This document shows positions 1-12,400 of a stretch of 64,000 nucleotides of DNA, piece by piece. Source of the DNA: Psophocarpus tetragonolobus (Eukaryota > Streptophyta > Magnoliopsida > Fabales > Fabaceae); the NCBI GenBank assembly GCA_037954015.1, contig CM075693.1, forward strand, positions 4,870,001 through 4,934,000, in the 5' to 3' direction. Below the pieces are notes generated by a model, which had not been told where the DNA came from, searched no databases, and saw only the letters and a program-made list of their open reading frames with translations. Each line of letters begins with the position of its first letter. Position 1 is the first letter of the stretch. Both the position numbers and the translations under genes were made by a program.

Positions 1-1230
1 CTTGATGGTAATATTGAATTTTACTAACTCATCCATATAAGAATTGACTTTACGTAAAGCATGTAGCAACTTCACATTCCACTGTAAGGCAAATAACTCT
101 TGATAGTTTGAATTTGGGAGAAACAAAAATGAACACATCCTTGTTGCCTTGAACCAATTGTAAATCCATCTGAGTTTGTATCAAATAATATCTTTAATGT
201 CATTATTTCAGATCTTTTGAAGAGCATGAAATAACAAAAATAACTAAACTTTTATACTAGTGAATATGTCGTATGAACCAGAAAATCCCGAGATCTATTT
301 ACCCAAAATGGTTACGAAAAGTACCACCAAATTCAACCCTTTCTAGATTCCCAGAGGAGCTTCCATCAATGTTGATCTTTATATATGAAGGTGGTGGAGA
401 CTGCTACCTAACAAGGCAACAAGTTGTGCTTAATATGTGGTGATGGAGAAAAGACCCAATATCAACAAAGAATGTGTAGACTTGATGAGTGATCTTCCAT
501 AGCTTCAAAGTTTGAAATTTGAAAATAGACGAATTCCTAACCTTCCAAAAAGTCCAACAGAACAAAGATAATTACCTTCTTACTCTTTATGTTAACTACT
601 AGTCAATCTAAAATATTTGTCATGTAGAAATTAATGTAAAAGTCCAAACTGAAATGCTTCTAAACTTGAGAAGAGAAAGTGCAATCCCGAACTAGATGCA
701 TAGTTATCTCCCAATTGTTGCTATGCTTGTTACGAGAAGCATTTATAAACACATGTTTAAAGACACAAAAAATGTTAGTAATGAGGCTACCTTGAAAGGT
801 GAGGCATAGAAAGTGAATGATATTCTCATGTAACTCAAGCTTCCAGACCCATGATTAATTTACTATTTAAAGAGTGAGAGATGGACTCTCAACAATAAGT
901 CATATAAAGATAGAATTGGAGGAGTAAATCCCATTGCTAGAGTACCCCTAAATATCAATATAATCAACATGATCACTAACAAAGTGATTAGGTAGCCCTT
1001 GTTTCATCTTTGGAGGTAGAATTGTGGCAAGCTTATTGAAGCACTAACCACCTTGTTGACATATCTCTCAAAATTAAGGAAGTATGTTGCATGTTGATGT
1101 AAGGAACTAAGATTTAAAGTTAATCCTTTTGAAGCCATTTATCATACCAAATGGATGCATCACCCTTTTCAATTAGGACTTGGAAACTCATCTTGAGGTA
1201 GTCATAATTGTCAGACTTTGGTTCTTTCAT
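1..1230 (-). pseudogene. LINE-type retroelement 3' remnant (zf-RVT and RNase H domains)
   Basis: Read on the minus strand, this stretch gives broken fragments of the C-terminal half of a plant non-LTR retrotransposon polyprotein, in the expected order. Near 1130-1215 is a fragment ending 'GDASIWYDKWLQ', typical of the start of the zinc-binding reverse-transcriptase (zf-RVT) region. Near 650-710 is 'MHLVRDCTFS', like the conserved H-x-x-x-x-C zf-RVT core. Near 300-370 is 'KINIDGSS' followed by 'GGTFRNHFG', the first strand of an RNase H domain with its catalytic Asp. Near 25-85 is 'LLHALRKVNSYMDELVKF', matching the RNase H tail that normally reads R-x-x-N-x-x-A-D. Stops and frameshifts break all frames, so it is dead. 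The window edge cuts it. Domain assignment rests on motif recognition by eye. Confidence 0.7.
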
Positions 1231-1339
1231 TGATGAAAATACACCAATAATCACTTTTTCCAAAGCTTTAAACTCATTATTTGTAAATATATAAATATAT
1301 TTAATGTTATCTTACTTTACTTTTTCTTATAATTTTATT

Positions 1340-2050
1340 ATTAATATTTTTTTGGCAGATAAGTGCACTAGGGAAGAAAGTTACAAGTATAGGAGAGGAG
1401 ATGCAAGTGGTGGATGTCATCTAGAGGTTGTTAAGTGAAGATTGTCGCTTAGAGACATCTCCTCATTGAGACCCTTTATCACCAAGTGAAAATGGGAGCA
1501 ATTTTGAATTAGAGAGTTTAATTTGTTGAAGGAAGGTTGGTCACTTAATGACATCTTCTTGTTGAGCAAACCTTCATCACCAACGAAAATGGAAGCAATT
1601 ATAGAACATGTAGTTTAATTCACTGATCGAAAAAAGAGAGTAGAAATGATCTTGTTGAGCAAAGAACCATAGCTGAACGACGTTGTAAATCATGAGAATT
1701 CTTGCCGGGAAAGCAGTGGTCATTAAGCGAGAAACTTTAGAATCCTTAATGAATATAAACCTTGTTGAGTGAGGAATTGTTGCTAAACGATGAATGTTCA
1801 ATGACCCAATGAATAAAAAAATACTTCAGAGGGAAGAAAGGTCATTGGGTGAGAAAAAGAAAAAACAAGGGAATGCTCATGTGACAACACACTTCCATTA
1901 TTCTTCAATATTTATTCATATTCTTGTAATCTTCTTTTGTTTTGACGCTTCTCATGATTATAAGTAACTAATCTTTCTATTAGTTGGAGAATCAATATAT
2001 AGATCAACATTAACGTAACTATTTGATTATTTTATTTAAGTGAATTGTGC
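1340..2050 (+). repeat. Dispersed repeat family with AAGCGAG-like motifs, copy A
   Basis: This non-coding stretch is full of short variants of (T)TAAGCGAGAA and its complement. Towards its end it carries 'TTAGTTGG' followed by 'ATCAA' and 'GTAACTATTTGAT'. The same order of blocks recurs at 46800-47375 on the same strand, and a related block lies at 25545-26250. The layout resembles a solo LTR or the untranslated part of a decayed retrotransposon, but I see no clear ends or target duplication. Confidence 0.55.
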
Positions 2051-2150
2051 ATCTCAATTACCAAGCAAAGCAAATAACAATATAAATTAATTTAATATTT
2101 AGTATTAGTAGAACAAAACCACATATTCCATTTCTCTTCACAAAAAAAAA

Positions 2151-2466
2151 TCCATTTCTCTTTTTAAAAGTATTAAAATTTAAAAATAGTACCAAATTTA
2201 AAAATAATATCATCTAGTATGTGAACACCTATTAAGTAAATTGTTATTATTATATTGTGTGACTTGGTTTGACTTTTGACTAATTCAATTTTAAACACCA
2301 TTCAAAGATGAATTCCATTTCTCTTTTACAAGTATTGAAATTTTAAAAATAGTATCAAATTTAAAAATAATATCATCTACTGTTGAACATTTATTAAGTA
2401 AATTGGGATCAATATATTGTAAGATTTGGTTTAACTTTGACTAATTCAATTTTAAACACCATTAAA
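2151..2466 (+). repeat. Tandem duplication, two ~160-bp units
   Basis: Two adjacent units start at 2151 and 2314 (period 163). Each starts TCCATTTCTC, has 'ATAATATCATCTA' in the middle and ends 'CAATTTTAAACACCATT'. Units differ at scattered positions, so the duplication is not recent. No coding potential. Confidence 0.8.
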
Positions 2467-3315
2467 AAATTGATTTGAACAAATTATTTATAAGAAAATA
2501 TCATTAAATAATAATGCTTTTTATAGATTTGCAATTTTTTTATTGTTTGTATTTTGTTAGATTGGTTTGGATTTCAACACTTATACGTTGCAATCAACAA
2601 ATATTTTATTTTAATGGTACTTAATTCCATCCACCTATACAATGTCTTAAATTCAATGAAAAAAAACATTATTGAAAAGAGATTCTCACATAAAAGAAAT
2701 AATGTCATAATAAGAAGAAAAAAAACTATGTTAAGTGCATTGATATTTTTCTATGTTTTTCACATTATCTTTGTTACTCTTATGATATATGACCCAACAT
2801 AAAACACATAAGATCAATCTTAATTAAAATTTGAGTCCTTTTGTTCTTTAATGCGACATTCAATCCTATATAAATAAATAAATATCTAATTCTTATAATA
2901 AAAGTAGTTATGTATATAATAAATTTAAATTTAATTTAAAATATCCATGAAATTAATGGTTTAAGTCGTGATTTTTTAACAACATTACTCATAATGTAAA
3001 AGATAATTTTTCAATTGATAAGTGTAACACCCTAAAACACGGACTACATACATTACTTTTTTAAAAATAAAGAACTTTTTTTTATCATTTTAAGTCTAAT
3101 TAAATTTCTATACGTTATGTTATTTTATAAAATCTCTATTATTTTTTCACAATAAAATCTTTCAAATACATTTTCAACTATCAATCTTATTTATGACAGA
3201 GGTTGATTTTAGTGAAATATTTTTTTTATTTCAAGACAAATATACAAAGAATATTTTGCAAAACTTTATATCATAACAAGTTCACTTTAAATCATATACA
3301 TATACTCTTATAATC

Positions 3316-3318
<3 letters not shown>

Positions 3319-3354
<36 letters not shown>
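3319..3354. repeat. (AT)n microsatellite
   Basis: About 18 uninterrupted AT dinucleotides. Confidence 0.95.
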
Positions 3355-3358
<4 letters not shown>

Positions 3359-3826
3359 CTGAAACTCCATGGTCAAGAAATATAAAGAAAATTTTAAAGA
3401 AATGTCAAGAAAAGATAAATCTCAAATATTTATAGTAAAAATAGTTAATTAAATAAATAAATAAAGTTGAGATGACCGAAGAAGTACAAAAGATTAAAAT
3501 CCCAAGTTTTAGAATAATCATCTACTTAAACACTGTGAATCAATATATCATCCTCAAAAACATACATTTGACTACATAGTCTTATAAGATATCAAAATCA
3601 ACGCCATCCAATCCTGAAAAATGTTGATTGTAAGGGTGAGTCTCCCCTACCCTCCAAAACGCTCGTGCAACAAACATATATAAATATCTAACATACAACA
3701 TGTCAGCATATAAATATACATATGCTACCAACATGTATTAAAGAAAAATATAATTTAACAATTATTTAATCTTTCAGCAAAATTTTTCTTTGGGAATTCT
3801 TTTGACATATCCCACCACAATTCATT

Positions 3827-4058
3827 AACCATATTTCTTTCTCATTAATCGTATTTCTTTATCATAAATCGTATTTTTTCCCATAAACTGTATTTCTTGC
3901 TCATCAATCATATTTCTTTTCCATAAACCATATTTCTTTCTTATCAACCATATTTTTTTTCATAAATCGTATTTATTTCTCATCAGCTATATGTCTTTCT
4001 CATAAATCATATTTTTTTCTCGTAAACCATATTTCTTTCCCATAAACCATATTTCTTT
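3827..4058. repeat. Minisatellite of ~20-22-bp units
   Basis: About eleven imperfect units of the form CATATTTCTTTCTCATAAA(T/C)C. Units vary at the T-run and in TCA versus CCA. Non-coding tandem repeat. Confidence 0.85.
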
Positions 4059-5758
4059 AATTCTTTTTGCACAACAATAGCCATAACCATTTATCAACAA
4101 CATCAACATTTAATAATTTAAGAAAGAATAATTATCTATGCGATAAATAGGCAATATAAGGGCTCTAAATTCACACACCATGTATAATTCAAATAATCAA
4201 TTAAAATAAATTAACTATCGTCACCACAACAATATATCATCCTAACTAACATGTCGAACACCCTTAGACTCAACTAACATGTGCAAATCTCTCTTTCTTT
4301 CTTTCTATATCTCTCTCTCTATATATATATAGGAAATAAATTTGCACGACACAATTAAATTGTCAGAGGTCACACTCTGATAGTCTTATGTAAGAAAATT
4401 ATCTTAGAGTTTCAAATATAATTATTTCATCATACAATAATTAGTTCAAGTTTCAGCATAACACTATCTAATCCTTCAAACAAGACATATAGTGTAGAAA
4501 ATTTCTAAACCGATCTTTCTTAGATGAAAATAGTAAACACATGATTTCACATATAAGGTTATCATTTTCAACATCGAAATTAGCAACTAAAATTCCCATT
4601 CAACCCCTTGAATAGTATTCTCTCGGATTGAAAGGGGAAATTTTACAAAAGAGCTCTAAACTTGTTTTAGACATATCTTTTACTGGAAAACTCCATTTTG
4701 AGTGATTATTGAGCCTAACCCTAGGTTTTCATACCCAATAATCCATTTTTGAGGTTAAAATATAAAAATAACAGTTGGAACCTAGCAAAACAAAACATGA
4801 CAATAACAAAAACGTGACATATTTCATTTTAGTAAAACAACACAAATTAGAACTAAAGTTTGGGTTCAACTCCCCTTACCTCGTGAAATTTCGGTTAGAA
4901 CTGATAAGAGTGAGTTCTAGCACAAATTTCTTCTAAAAAGAGCAAAATTGGGTGAACTAAAAGGAATTAGGAGAGGAGAATCAAATATTCAAGAGAGTAA
5001 ACTCAAATATTTAAAGTTTTTACCTTGGATTAGAGTGAGAATGGAGAAATTAGTGAGAAACACAAAGATGGAAATGAAGATGATAGAGATGTCTTTATTT
5101 TTCCTTTCTCTTAACACCTATTAATTTTAGTGAGAAATAAAATTATCAATTCATTCATTGAAAAATGTTTATATTTAGAAATAAGCATGAGATAATATAA
5201 ATTCTATAAATTTAAGATAAAAAAATTTTCAATTTTTCTCATATGTAAAAGTGGAGGTAATACACCATTAAACATCCACTCTTAAAAACTTTCACGAATC
5301 CACTTCTCGTGAATAATGTGATTTTTTATGCGATGGGAAATAGGCCATGGAGAAAATATAAGATTTCTCCATTCAAAAGAAAAAAACAACAACATGAGAT
5401 TTCAAAGATAAAATTCACTTTTGCAACAAGAGATCGAATTAAAGGCATCTCACTGATATTTTAAATATGTTCATTAGTTTTTTTGACAATATAAAAAAGG
5501 TTAAAGACTGGTCATTTTAAGAATATTGTAATTTAATTATCAATTTTTTGTAATTTATATATAAATAGAAAGTAGTAAATTTTTATTAAGAAAATGCAAC
5601 ATTTTGCCTTTTAAATTGCTCCCATAACTTGATAGAACTAAAACCCCTACGCTTAAAATTGAGAATTTGAATTAATACTTTCCACATATTGAATTCACAC
5701 CTACGAGAAAAAGACTTATATATCTTTATATAAAATTTAAAATAATTTTCCTTCTAAT

Positions 5759-5935
5759 TTTTTTAACTCTTTGGCAAAATCTTATCGGAAAATTAAAAAA
5801 AATTAATTTTTTTTAACTCTTTAGAGACCTAAAAAAGTTTCATTTTTTTTAACTCTCCTGCGAGATCTTCCCAGAGAGTTAAAAAATTTTGAAATTTTTT
5901 TAACTCTCCAACGAGATCTTGCCAGAGAGTTAAAC
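5759..5935. repeat. Tandem hairpin repeats upstream of the WD40 gene
   Basis: Four degenerate units begin with a T-run plus AACTCT. The last two (about 5848-5892 and 5893-5935) each read TTTAACTCTCC, then CGAGATCTT, then CCAGAGAGTTAAA, so each folds into a hairpin with about 10-bp arms. The block ends about 490 bp before the start codon of the WD40/Utp12 gene. Confidence 0.7.
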
Positions 5936-6428
5936 CGGGGAGAAACTTGACAAAAAAAAAGAGGAGAAAAAAGGAGAGAACTTTCAATAAACAAAAAGGT
6001 GAGAGACAGATAGTGAAAGTGGAAGTCAGGAGGGAGAGAGGACTGAAGTTAGTTGATGAAGAAGATAAATAAAAAAAGAACGAGTAAAAAAGAAGAGATG
6101 ATTAAGAAAACTAAAAAAGAAAAGATAAAGAGAAAATTAGCTTTAGATATAAAATGGAGATAATAAATGTTTTTTTTGAAATAGTAGGTGTTTTTGGAAA
6201 AAATATTAAGCGAGAATCTCACACAATTTTGGGGGTGGGGCGAAGTTTACAAAAGCCACAGTGAATTGGACTGGTTAAAAAAAGAAAAAGAAAGAAAAAA
6301 CCGTATACGAAAAACACATAAAAGAAACCCGACCCGATACCAAAACTAGCAATCTTGTTTTGTTTCCCTCTCTAGTTGCGAACCCTCTCTCGTTCCTCCT
6401 TGCAAGCTTCAACTGCTGTTTGGGAATT

Positions 6429-9400
6429 ATGGCTTCAACGGACATCAGAGGCATTTTCACAGCTTTCAATCCCTCTCTCGACTTCTTCGCTATCACCGCC
6501 GGAGACGGTCGCGTCAAGGTAGGTTTTCTTCTCTATCCTTCTTCTTTCTTCTGAGCCTTTTTTCCTTTCCCTCCTCAACTGTCACTTTTTTCTCTGCATA
6601 GATATGGGACACGCTCAGGGGTCAGGTCATGACCGACTTCGCCGATATTACGTCAACTCATTCAACTACTTCACCTGATAAATCCGTTAACGGCCATCTC
6701 GCGCTAGATTATACTTGCATCAACTGGTTCTCCTTCGAAAGAAAGGTCCCTCTCTTTATTTATTTATTTATTTTTTTGCAATTATGTATATGTTTCTTTT
6801 AGAATTATATTATGCATATATACACGGCCTCATAATCATGTTGGGAATTATTGCAGAGGAAAAGGAAGCATGTGTCCTCGTTGTTAGTGCTTGGAACTGG
6901 TAGTGGTGATGTTTTAGCACTTGATGTCGCAGCTGGTCAATTGAGTTGGAGAATTACTGACTGTCATCCTGGGTTAGATATAAGTTTTTTCTCCCCTTTA
7001 ATAAACTTAGCTGTTTTGAAGTTACTCCTGTAATTGACATTTAATGCAAATTGTCAAGGTGACGCTCTAATTTTGATTGGAGAATAACATTAAGAAATAC
7101 TTCCTTCTCTTTTTTTTTGCTGTGCGAAAAAGTACTGTGTCTAGGTTTTGTTTAATTTATTACTGTATTTTAATGGATGATTCTCCTCCCATTTCTCTTG
7201 ATTGTAAAATTTGCAACTCCGTGATTTTTTATTTTTATCAGCGTAACTCCGTGATAAATAGACATGGTGACTTACTTTGTGATAAAATTATAATGTATTT
7301 GCGTTATCTTACCTCTTTTGCTCTTTCTCTTTTGTTCGACTCAATTTCAGAGGTGTGAGAGCCCTTGCATCCTCAGCAAATGCGTCAAGCATTTACACGG
7401 CTGGTGCAGATGGGATGGTATGCGTGATAGATTTCATGACAGGAAAACTGTTGGAGAAATTTAAAGTTTCTACTAAGGCGGTATCCTGCATGTCTGTTTC
7501 TCCAGGTATTTATCCTTCACAAGTTTTGTAGAAATCTTGTTTTTTTGTAGGAGTAATTGAAGCTGGTGACCCGCGGTTGAATTAATCTAAATTAGCCATT
7601 TGTAAGTGGTGTGTAGTGTAATTTGATTGAGATCCCACAAAACCCCTTAACATCTTGTACATTTTAATTGACAATAAAATTACAAATAGAAAGCTCAAAT
7701 TTCTATGTAAGGTTTAATGATCCAAATTTAGTTAAGTTCGTTATTTTAATATAATTAGAATAGAATGGAAAACTGTTTATCCTTTTAGGTCCATATTTGT
7801 TGAATGGGTGCTAACCTATTAGCGATAATTCCTGAACTGCAGTGAGTCAAGAGGGCTTCAGCAAATCAGGATTTAGATGAATATCCAATTTATAGATATT
7901 ATTACTAATTGCTTCTTTACTTAAATCAGATGGGAAGACATTAGCTACTGCAGCAGCACAATTGAAGATTTTTAACTGTTCTAGTCACAAAAAACTTCAA
8001 AAGTTCTCTGGTCATCCTGTGAGTCTCGTATATATTTTCCTATATACATGTATATACTCTATCAGTGCCATTTTGGTGTCCTAAAATAGGCATTTTTTTT
8101 CTCCTGAAATTGTCTTTGTAATAATTGTTATTATTTTAATTAACAGGGATCTGTTCGATGCATGGTTTTCACTGAAGATGGCAAGTATGTCCTCTCATCT
8201 GCAGTTGGTGAAAGATATGTTGCTATTTGGAGGATAGATGGTGCTAAAAAGCAATCAGCTAGTTGTGTTCTTGCAATGGAGCACCCTGCTGTCTTTCTTG
8301 ATAGCAGGTGCTTTGGTAGTAGGGAACATGACGAGGCTGGCATATGTGTTTTGGCCATCTCAGAATTTGGCATTTGTTATTTATGGTTTGGTAGTAGTAT
8401 TGAAGAACTGCGTAAAGCAAAACCCACGAAAATATCATTATCTTTAGAAGACATGCCTTCCAGAAATTACAAGGGAGCTCTGCCTGCAATATTTGCTGCA
8501 AAATTACAAGGCATCCAGAAGCCAGCCTCCGGGCAAGTTTTTCTTGTTTATGGGTTGCTTGTAAAACCATCATTTAGAAAAGTTCTAGTGCATTCTGGTA
8601 CTGACATAAAGTTGAATGTCTCCTATGATGGTGTTCTACTTCCAATGAATCGATCTCTTGTCAAATCTAAGAAGGGGACAAATGCACAAACAGGTACAAC
8701 CTTTCGTGCCTTTAATTAACTTTTCTCATGAACATTCTCTTGTTTGGACTATTTTTGTTGATGATAAACTATTTCAAAAGTTTGAGCTATAGGTGGTGGG
8801 AACCTTATAATGTGTTTATAATCTTACAGTTTTTTTCAATGCTTGCTTTGATGCACATAATTTTGCTATCTGATCCTCTGACTAATTTTGAACTTATCCT
8901 GAAAGCTGATCTTATATTTCTTAGTCATTTTATTCTTGATTCTATTGTAGGTTCCTAAATGCTGTTCCTATATTTTGACAGTTACTGCACTAGACCGAGC
9001 TAATGCCAAGGATGCCTTGCTTCCAATTCCTAAGGTTTTTGATTCTCATGTGAAGGAGAAAGCATTTCAAAAATCTTTGGACGAGGATGTCATTGGTGAT
9101 TTGCATAGAAGTAGTAAAGATGATTCCATTGAGATAGAAGGTATTAATATAATTTCCTCTTGAACAAATGCACGATTGGTTAATGCAACAATTATTAGAG
9201 ACTGGAGTCACTGGACATATTATTTTTTGTTTAATTACATTATTTTTCTTTCTAAGCAATAAATTGAACGCTTTCATTATTTTCCTGAAAATGGACTTTG
9301 TGGCTGAATATATACGTTGACAAATTAATACCAATCTGGAAGTTTCATTTGTTTAATGACAAGTCCACCCTGCATGGACTCCACATAGAGCAATGTGAGA

Positions 9401-12400
9401 AGTCTATAGGTTGATATAATGCAAAAAATATGTACAGCAAGATTCTCAAGTGGTGGATTAACTTCTAGGTATTTGTGTTTACATATCTGTGTAATACAAA
9501 TTATTGTTTGTTATAAAACTGTGGTACATTTCTATATACTTATGTTTTATTCATAATCTTAATAAACTTTTTTTTAAAAGACAATTTAATAAATGCAATG
9601 CAATGCTATTAACATGCTTAAGAGCTATCTAATTAGTAAATATCACTCATGCTCAACCTTGTCAGTAAGGGTGGAAATGGACTGGGCAAGACCAGACCTT
9701 AACTAAGCTTGGTCCAACCTACTTTATAGTTTTATAGCGAACCTTGAGCTTGTTACCTATTATAAGCCTAATTTTTGGGCCTTGTCCAACCTCTATATAA
9801 GTCTCGTTTTCCCGTTATCCTATTTGAATGCCTATTTCATTTTTTTTTTAAGACTTAGTGAAACTTTTATTGATGTAAAATGATCCCAACTATTCTAATA
9901 TAAAAATATGCGAAATAAAAATCCATGCAGTAACTCAACGTTTTCATGCCTTTTCTATACATATTGTATATGTAGCTTTTATATATATAGCAATACTATG
10001 TTATTATTATTTTTTATGAAAACATATCGACATATTATTATTCATATGGAAACATATGTAATCTATCTTCCTATAGCATCACGATGTCAATGAGTTAGGG
10101 AATAGGAGAAAAATTAGATAATTAGATGAATTACTTTGAATTTCATTAAACTAATTAAATTATTATACTATGCATCATATTAACAATATTTATATAAAAA
10201 ATATTATATTGCTAAATAGGTCAGTCTGTTAGGCTTAGTATGATTTTTAAAGCCTATGACCTTGACTTGTTTAACTAAAACTTTTTAAAAAGTTTAATCC
10301 CAACCTTTTTAGTAAATGAGTCGAGCTAAGCTAGGCCTTAAATAGGCTAGGCCATATGCCTTTGACAGCCTGCTCGATCCATTTCTATCCTTACTTGTCA
10401 GTCATGTGATGTAAAAACTGAACCATATGCAAAAGCATCGCAGTAAAGACAGACATCCCAGCTAGGTTTTCACCTGTGCCACTACCAGTCATTTGCTGCA
10501 CACAATAAATTTATTAAAAGAATAATTAAAGAGAACAAGAAAAACATTTGGGGGCCACAAACCAAATTCATGAAAACAAATCTAAACCTATAGTTTGGAA
10601 GACCAACCCTATTCCGGATTTCCAGTTGAAGTCCTCACTAATGAATCTAGGAATTGACTCTCATAAAAACTCCTGTATATTAAGACCATGAGAGGCTAGC
10701 TTGATATCTGCATAAAACTCCTTACATTGGAGGCCATTATTTGAAGGTCAACAACCACAATTTTGACCTTTCAATAAAAATATTGAGGAATTGTAATTAC
10801 GTATTTAGCAGTATGGGAAGGTTTGTTTCATGGAATCTTTTAGCATTTCTGGGAATATGGAGATGAGAATATGTATTCGTATGATTTTTAGAAGGTTATA
10901 CAAAATATTTATGAGTATATATCATTTTGAGGAATGTTATATTTCCATGGCACGGGGTGGGAATTTTATATTACCATGGGAATGTGGGAAGTTTTCTAAT
11001 TCTACTACAATTTCATTTTTTCTTTCATTCTTATTTTTATTTTAGGTTATACAAAGACTAAGGAAACATGTTTTTTTAATATACCCACGAATGTCATTCC
11101 CATGTTATATTTCTTGGAATGATATTCCCAGGAATGAAAAACGATTCTGAAACAAACTCTTTGTAACTTTTTTCACCACCAGTCAATGGGGTAGCATTCT
11201 TGCCATTGCTATTGGCATTGGCTGAATGGCATTTCCACAATCAACCAGATACATTTTTAATATAATAAATTTGCCTTTGTCTTCTGTTCATTGCTGCTAC
11301 CAAGTATATAATCTAGAATAAAAGATGGAGTTACACTTTTTTTTGCTTTGCTTAATCTATTGATTTTACCAATATGTGCAGATGATATGGCCCAAAGTGA
11401 GAGTGGTGTAATTTGCCTGGAGGACCGGCTAAAATCACTAGCGATGCTTTCCAGTGAAAGTGACTATGCATCAAACATGGAACTTTGCTCTACGTTGTTG
11501 AAGGGTATTGATCTGGAAGCTACTGTTCCAGTGAAAAAGGTTAGTTTATGAATCAATGTGACTGTCTTTTGGTAATACTTTTGGTTTCATATGTTCTTTT
11601 ATCTATTTAATTCTTTTTTCTTGTCATTGTATTATATTAGTTGTCCATATTTTTTAGAAGTTGCATGTAAGTGTTTATGATCCATTTATTAGATAAGAGC
11701 AGCTGTTTTGTCTATGGAGCCAAGTGAAGCATTCAAGCTACTGGAAGCACTACTGGCTGCATGGAAATCAAGGTTTGGTTTCTTTTCTTGGGCTTTCTTC
11801 TGAAAGGTCTCTTGCCTCTGCTGGACTGCTCTGAATTTCCTCTTGTTTGTTCATTGTTTTTATTGTGAGGGAAAGTCCTGGTGCAACAGTAAAGTTGTGC
11901 TTGTTGACTGATTGGTCATGGGTTAGAATCCAAAAACAGTTTCTTTGCATATGCAAGGTAAGATTGCATACAATGATCCTCCCCCATACCTTCACATTGT
12001 GAGGAGCCTTTGGCATTGGGGTATATACTCTAGGTTGTGCATTGTTTTATTGCATTAAGTTATTCTAGGAGTAATGTTAAGGGTAGCATAGGATGTCAAG
12101 TTCCTTCCCCAAGTAAAAATGGAAAGCCAATGTGTGTTGGGAACCAAGAATAGGAATGGGAAAGAATGGAAAATAGGAGAAAGATCTCTCCTGCAAGGGT
12201 TTCCCTCTCCCCCTCAAAGGATTTCTCCTTTTACAAGGAGTAAAAGCTCAATTCTCAAATTATTACTAGACTGAATGCCTCTGACCTAACATTCTACTCC
12301 TGTTTATGATATAATCCTGATTTCAAGACGATCCGCATAGTAGATTTATATCGGTTTATTTATCTCCTAAAATGATGTTACTAGTAGAATAATGTATTGA

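Larger units (their letters stand above)
2467..5758. other. AT-rich intergenic region
   Basis: No gene is supported here. The open frame at 2554-2802 is low-complexity and resembles nothing I recognise. The region holds a microsatellite and a minisatellite, listed separately. A 'TGTAACACCCTAAAACAC' string at about 3023 resembles starts of some legume LTRs, but I found no partner LTR. Confidence 0.6.

Noticed and set aside
3023..3045. LTR start TGTAACACCCTAAAACAC
   Set aside because: No second LTR, primer site or coding sequence found nearby.
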